Source of the DNA: an uncultured Alphaproteobacteria bacterium
Lineage (GTDB): Bacteria; Pseudomonadota; Alphaproteobacteria; Micavibrionales; CSBR16-224
Direction of reading: 5' to 3'
DNA length: 64,000 nucleotides
NCBI GenBank assembly: GCA_950054485.1
Contig: CATLPD010000001.1
Coordinates: 310,001-374,000, forward strand
Positions within the stretch are counted from its first letter, which is position 1; the number at the start of each line of letters is the position of its first letter. This document shows positions 63,318 to 64,000 of this stretch, in pieces. The notes under the pieces were generated by a model, which did no database searches, had not been told where the DNA came from, and saw only the letters and a list, made by a program, of their open reading frames with translations. A program made the translations under genes and the position numbers.

Positions 63318-63488
63318 CTATTTTCTGTTTTGACCGCGCAATGGCGCCAGTTTATTCAATTCGGCCTCGTTCAAATGAATCAGATCATCGGGAAGACCAA
63401 TCACTTCGTTCCATTTTTTATCACAGACTGCGCGGGCGTTATTAAATTCAGCTTGTGCTTTTTGTTTTGCTTTTTTTATAAAAGTCAT
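63318..63488 (-). CDS. Small hypothetical protein, paralogue of the neighbouring gene
   Basis: 56 residues from the ATG at 63488, with AAAGGA upstream; the ORF track start at 63560 lies inside the M20 gene and is unlikely. The sequence TFIKKAKQKAQAEFNNA and GLPDDLIHLNEAEL resembles the neighbour (FI-x-KA...PDDL), so the two look like a tandem duplication. It follows the M20 peptidase stop by 13 bases. Function unknown. Confidence 0.55.
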   Translation of the reverse strand: MTFIKKAKQKAQAEFNNARAVCDKKWNEVIGLPDDLIHLNEAELNKLAPLRGQNRK

Positions 63489-63501
63489 GGTTTTTCCTTT
63501 C

Positions 63502-64000
63502 CTAGGCGCTTGCGGCCGGCTTTTTCTGTTTTTTAGGGGATTGTGCGGGGGCTTTGGCATTCAAAGGCAGGGCCTCTTTGGCCAATGTTACCCAATATTT
63601 GATTCCGTGGGGAATGACCGCATCATTAAAATCATAGCGCGGGCTGTGCAGCCCCTCGTTGTGGTCGGCATCCGCCTGACCCAGTGCAATATAAACGCCC
63701 GGCTTTTTCTGCAGCATGAAGGCGAAATCTTCCGATCCCATCGTCGGACGGAAATTCAGGACATTCTTTTCGCCGACCGTTTTAGCGGCAACCTTCTTAA
63801 TAAACTCAACCTTGTCTTCTGTATTTACGACAGATGGATAATTGCGGGTGTATTCAACTTCGGCCACGGCGCCGTATCCAAGGGCAATACCCTGGGCGAC
63901 TTTCTGGATTTGCTCCTCCAGCGCCAGGCGGGTTTCAGGGTTAAAGCATCTGACAGTCCCCTCCAGTTCAACAACCTCAGGCATCGCATTGGTCGAAACC
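63502..64000 (-). CDS. M20-family metallopeptidase/amidohydrolase, C-terminal part, truncated by window edge
   Basis: The frame continues past base 64000, so only the C-terminal part (about 165 residues) is seen. MPEVVELEGTVRCFNPETR is the dimerisation domain and MGSEDFAFMLQKKPGVYIALG the late metal-ligand block of the M20D amidohydrolases (hippurate hydrolase/IAA-amino acid hydrolase type). The C-terminus is a Lys/Pro/Ala-rich tail (SPKKQKKPAASA). Substrate cannot be named. Confidence 0.88.
   Translation of the reverse strand, partial: VSTNAMPEVVELEGTVRCFNPETRLALEEQIQKVAQGIALGYGAVAEVEYTRNYPSVVNTEDKVEFIKKVAAKTVGEKNVLNFRPTMGSEDFAFMLQKKPGVYIALGQADADHNEGLHSPRYDFNDAVIPHGIKYWVTLAKEALPLNAKAPAQSPKKQKKPAASA

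Overview
The window reads as one chromosomal segment of an alphaproteobacterium. The evidence is direct: a circularly permuted two-piece tmRNA gene, an alpha-type SspB adaptor, a CpdR-like receiver preceded by a CtrA-type box (TTAA-N7-TTAA), and many core genes with alphaproteobacterial relatives. The chromosomal MSHA-like type IV pilus operon with two retraction ATPases and the moderate GC content suggest a Micavibrio-like or neighbouring lineage. That placement is inference and needs a protein phylogeny. No insertion sequence, prophage, CRISPR array or integrase was seen.

Layout. 1-960: the 3' end of an acyl-CoA synthetase gene, then a small membrane protein with its own strong promoter. 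960-7702 (minus): pheT, pheS, a 2Fe-2S ferredoxin, a six-helix membrane protein, a ferredoxin-NADP reductase and a HExxH protein. 7807-11760 (plus): PPDK regulator, aroE, coaE, a FAS1 protein and an MscS channel, mostly with ATGA overlaps. 11763-15300 (minus): nadA-nadB-nadC behind a promoter that carries two 19-bp palindromes. 15371-16855: kdsB and a histidine phosphatase. 16909-18255 (minus): an apparently well-expressed protein of unknown function and a lone flagellar-rod-like protein. 18318-21800: a secreted protein, an M48 protease with TPRs, a DsbA-like thiol oxidoreductase and cpdR. 21967-23661: two minus-strand genes and a tRNA-Val. 23714-25887: a compact metal-handling set (lipoprotein, exported protein, HMA protein, MerT-like protein, DUF305 protein).

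25975-36654 (plus): globin, pheA, a small conserved protein, ftsK, a GH84-type glycosidase, lolA, a large hydrophilic orphan, a flavin reductase, recR, dapD and dapE. 36721-53060 (minus) is the most distinctive block. It is a roughly 16-kb operon for an MSHA-like type IV pilus: MshE, MshG, MshI, MshJ and MshK-like proteins, a TPR protein, prepilin peptidase, PilT, PilU, secretin and pilin. An ABC-2 ATPase and an ABC-2 permease are embedded in it, and three tandem hairpin repeats lie directly before pilT.

53261-55955: sspB (minus), a frameshifted leucyl aminopeptidase gene (plus) and the permuted ssrA tmRNA (minus). Here the peptide-tagging RNA lies close to the adaptor that delivers tagged proteins to ClpXP. 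55993-64000: an AT-rich orphan, thyA-folA, an ankyrin-like orphan, a pilin-like protein, Mrp/ApbC, hflK-hflC-DUF2065, two small paralogous proteins and the end of an M20 peptidase.

Common threads are ClpXP-linked proteolysis (CpdR, SspB, tmRNA) and cell-envelope work (pilus, LolA, M48 protease, HflKC, KdsB). Several genes of unknown function share a TTGACATAA-type -35 region. All calls come from reading motifs. No database search was run.
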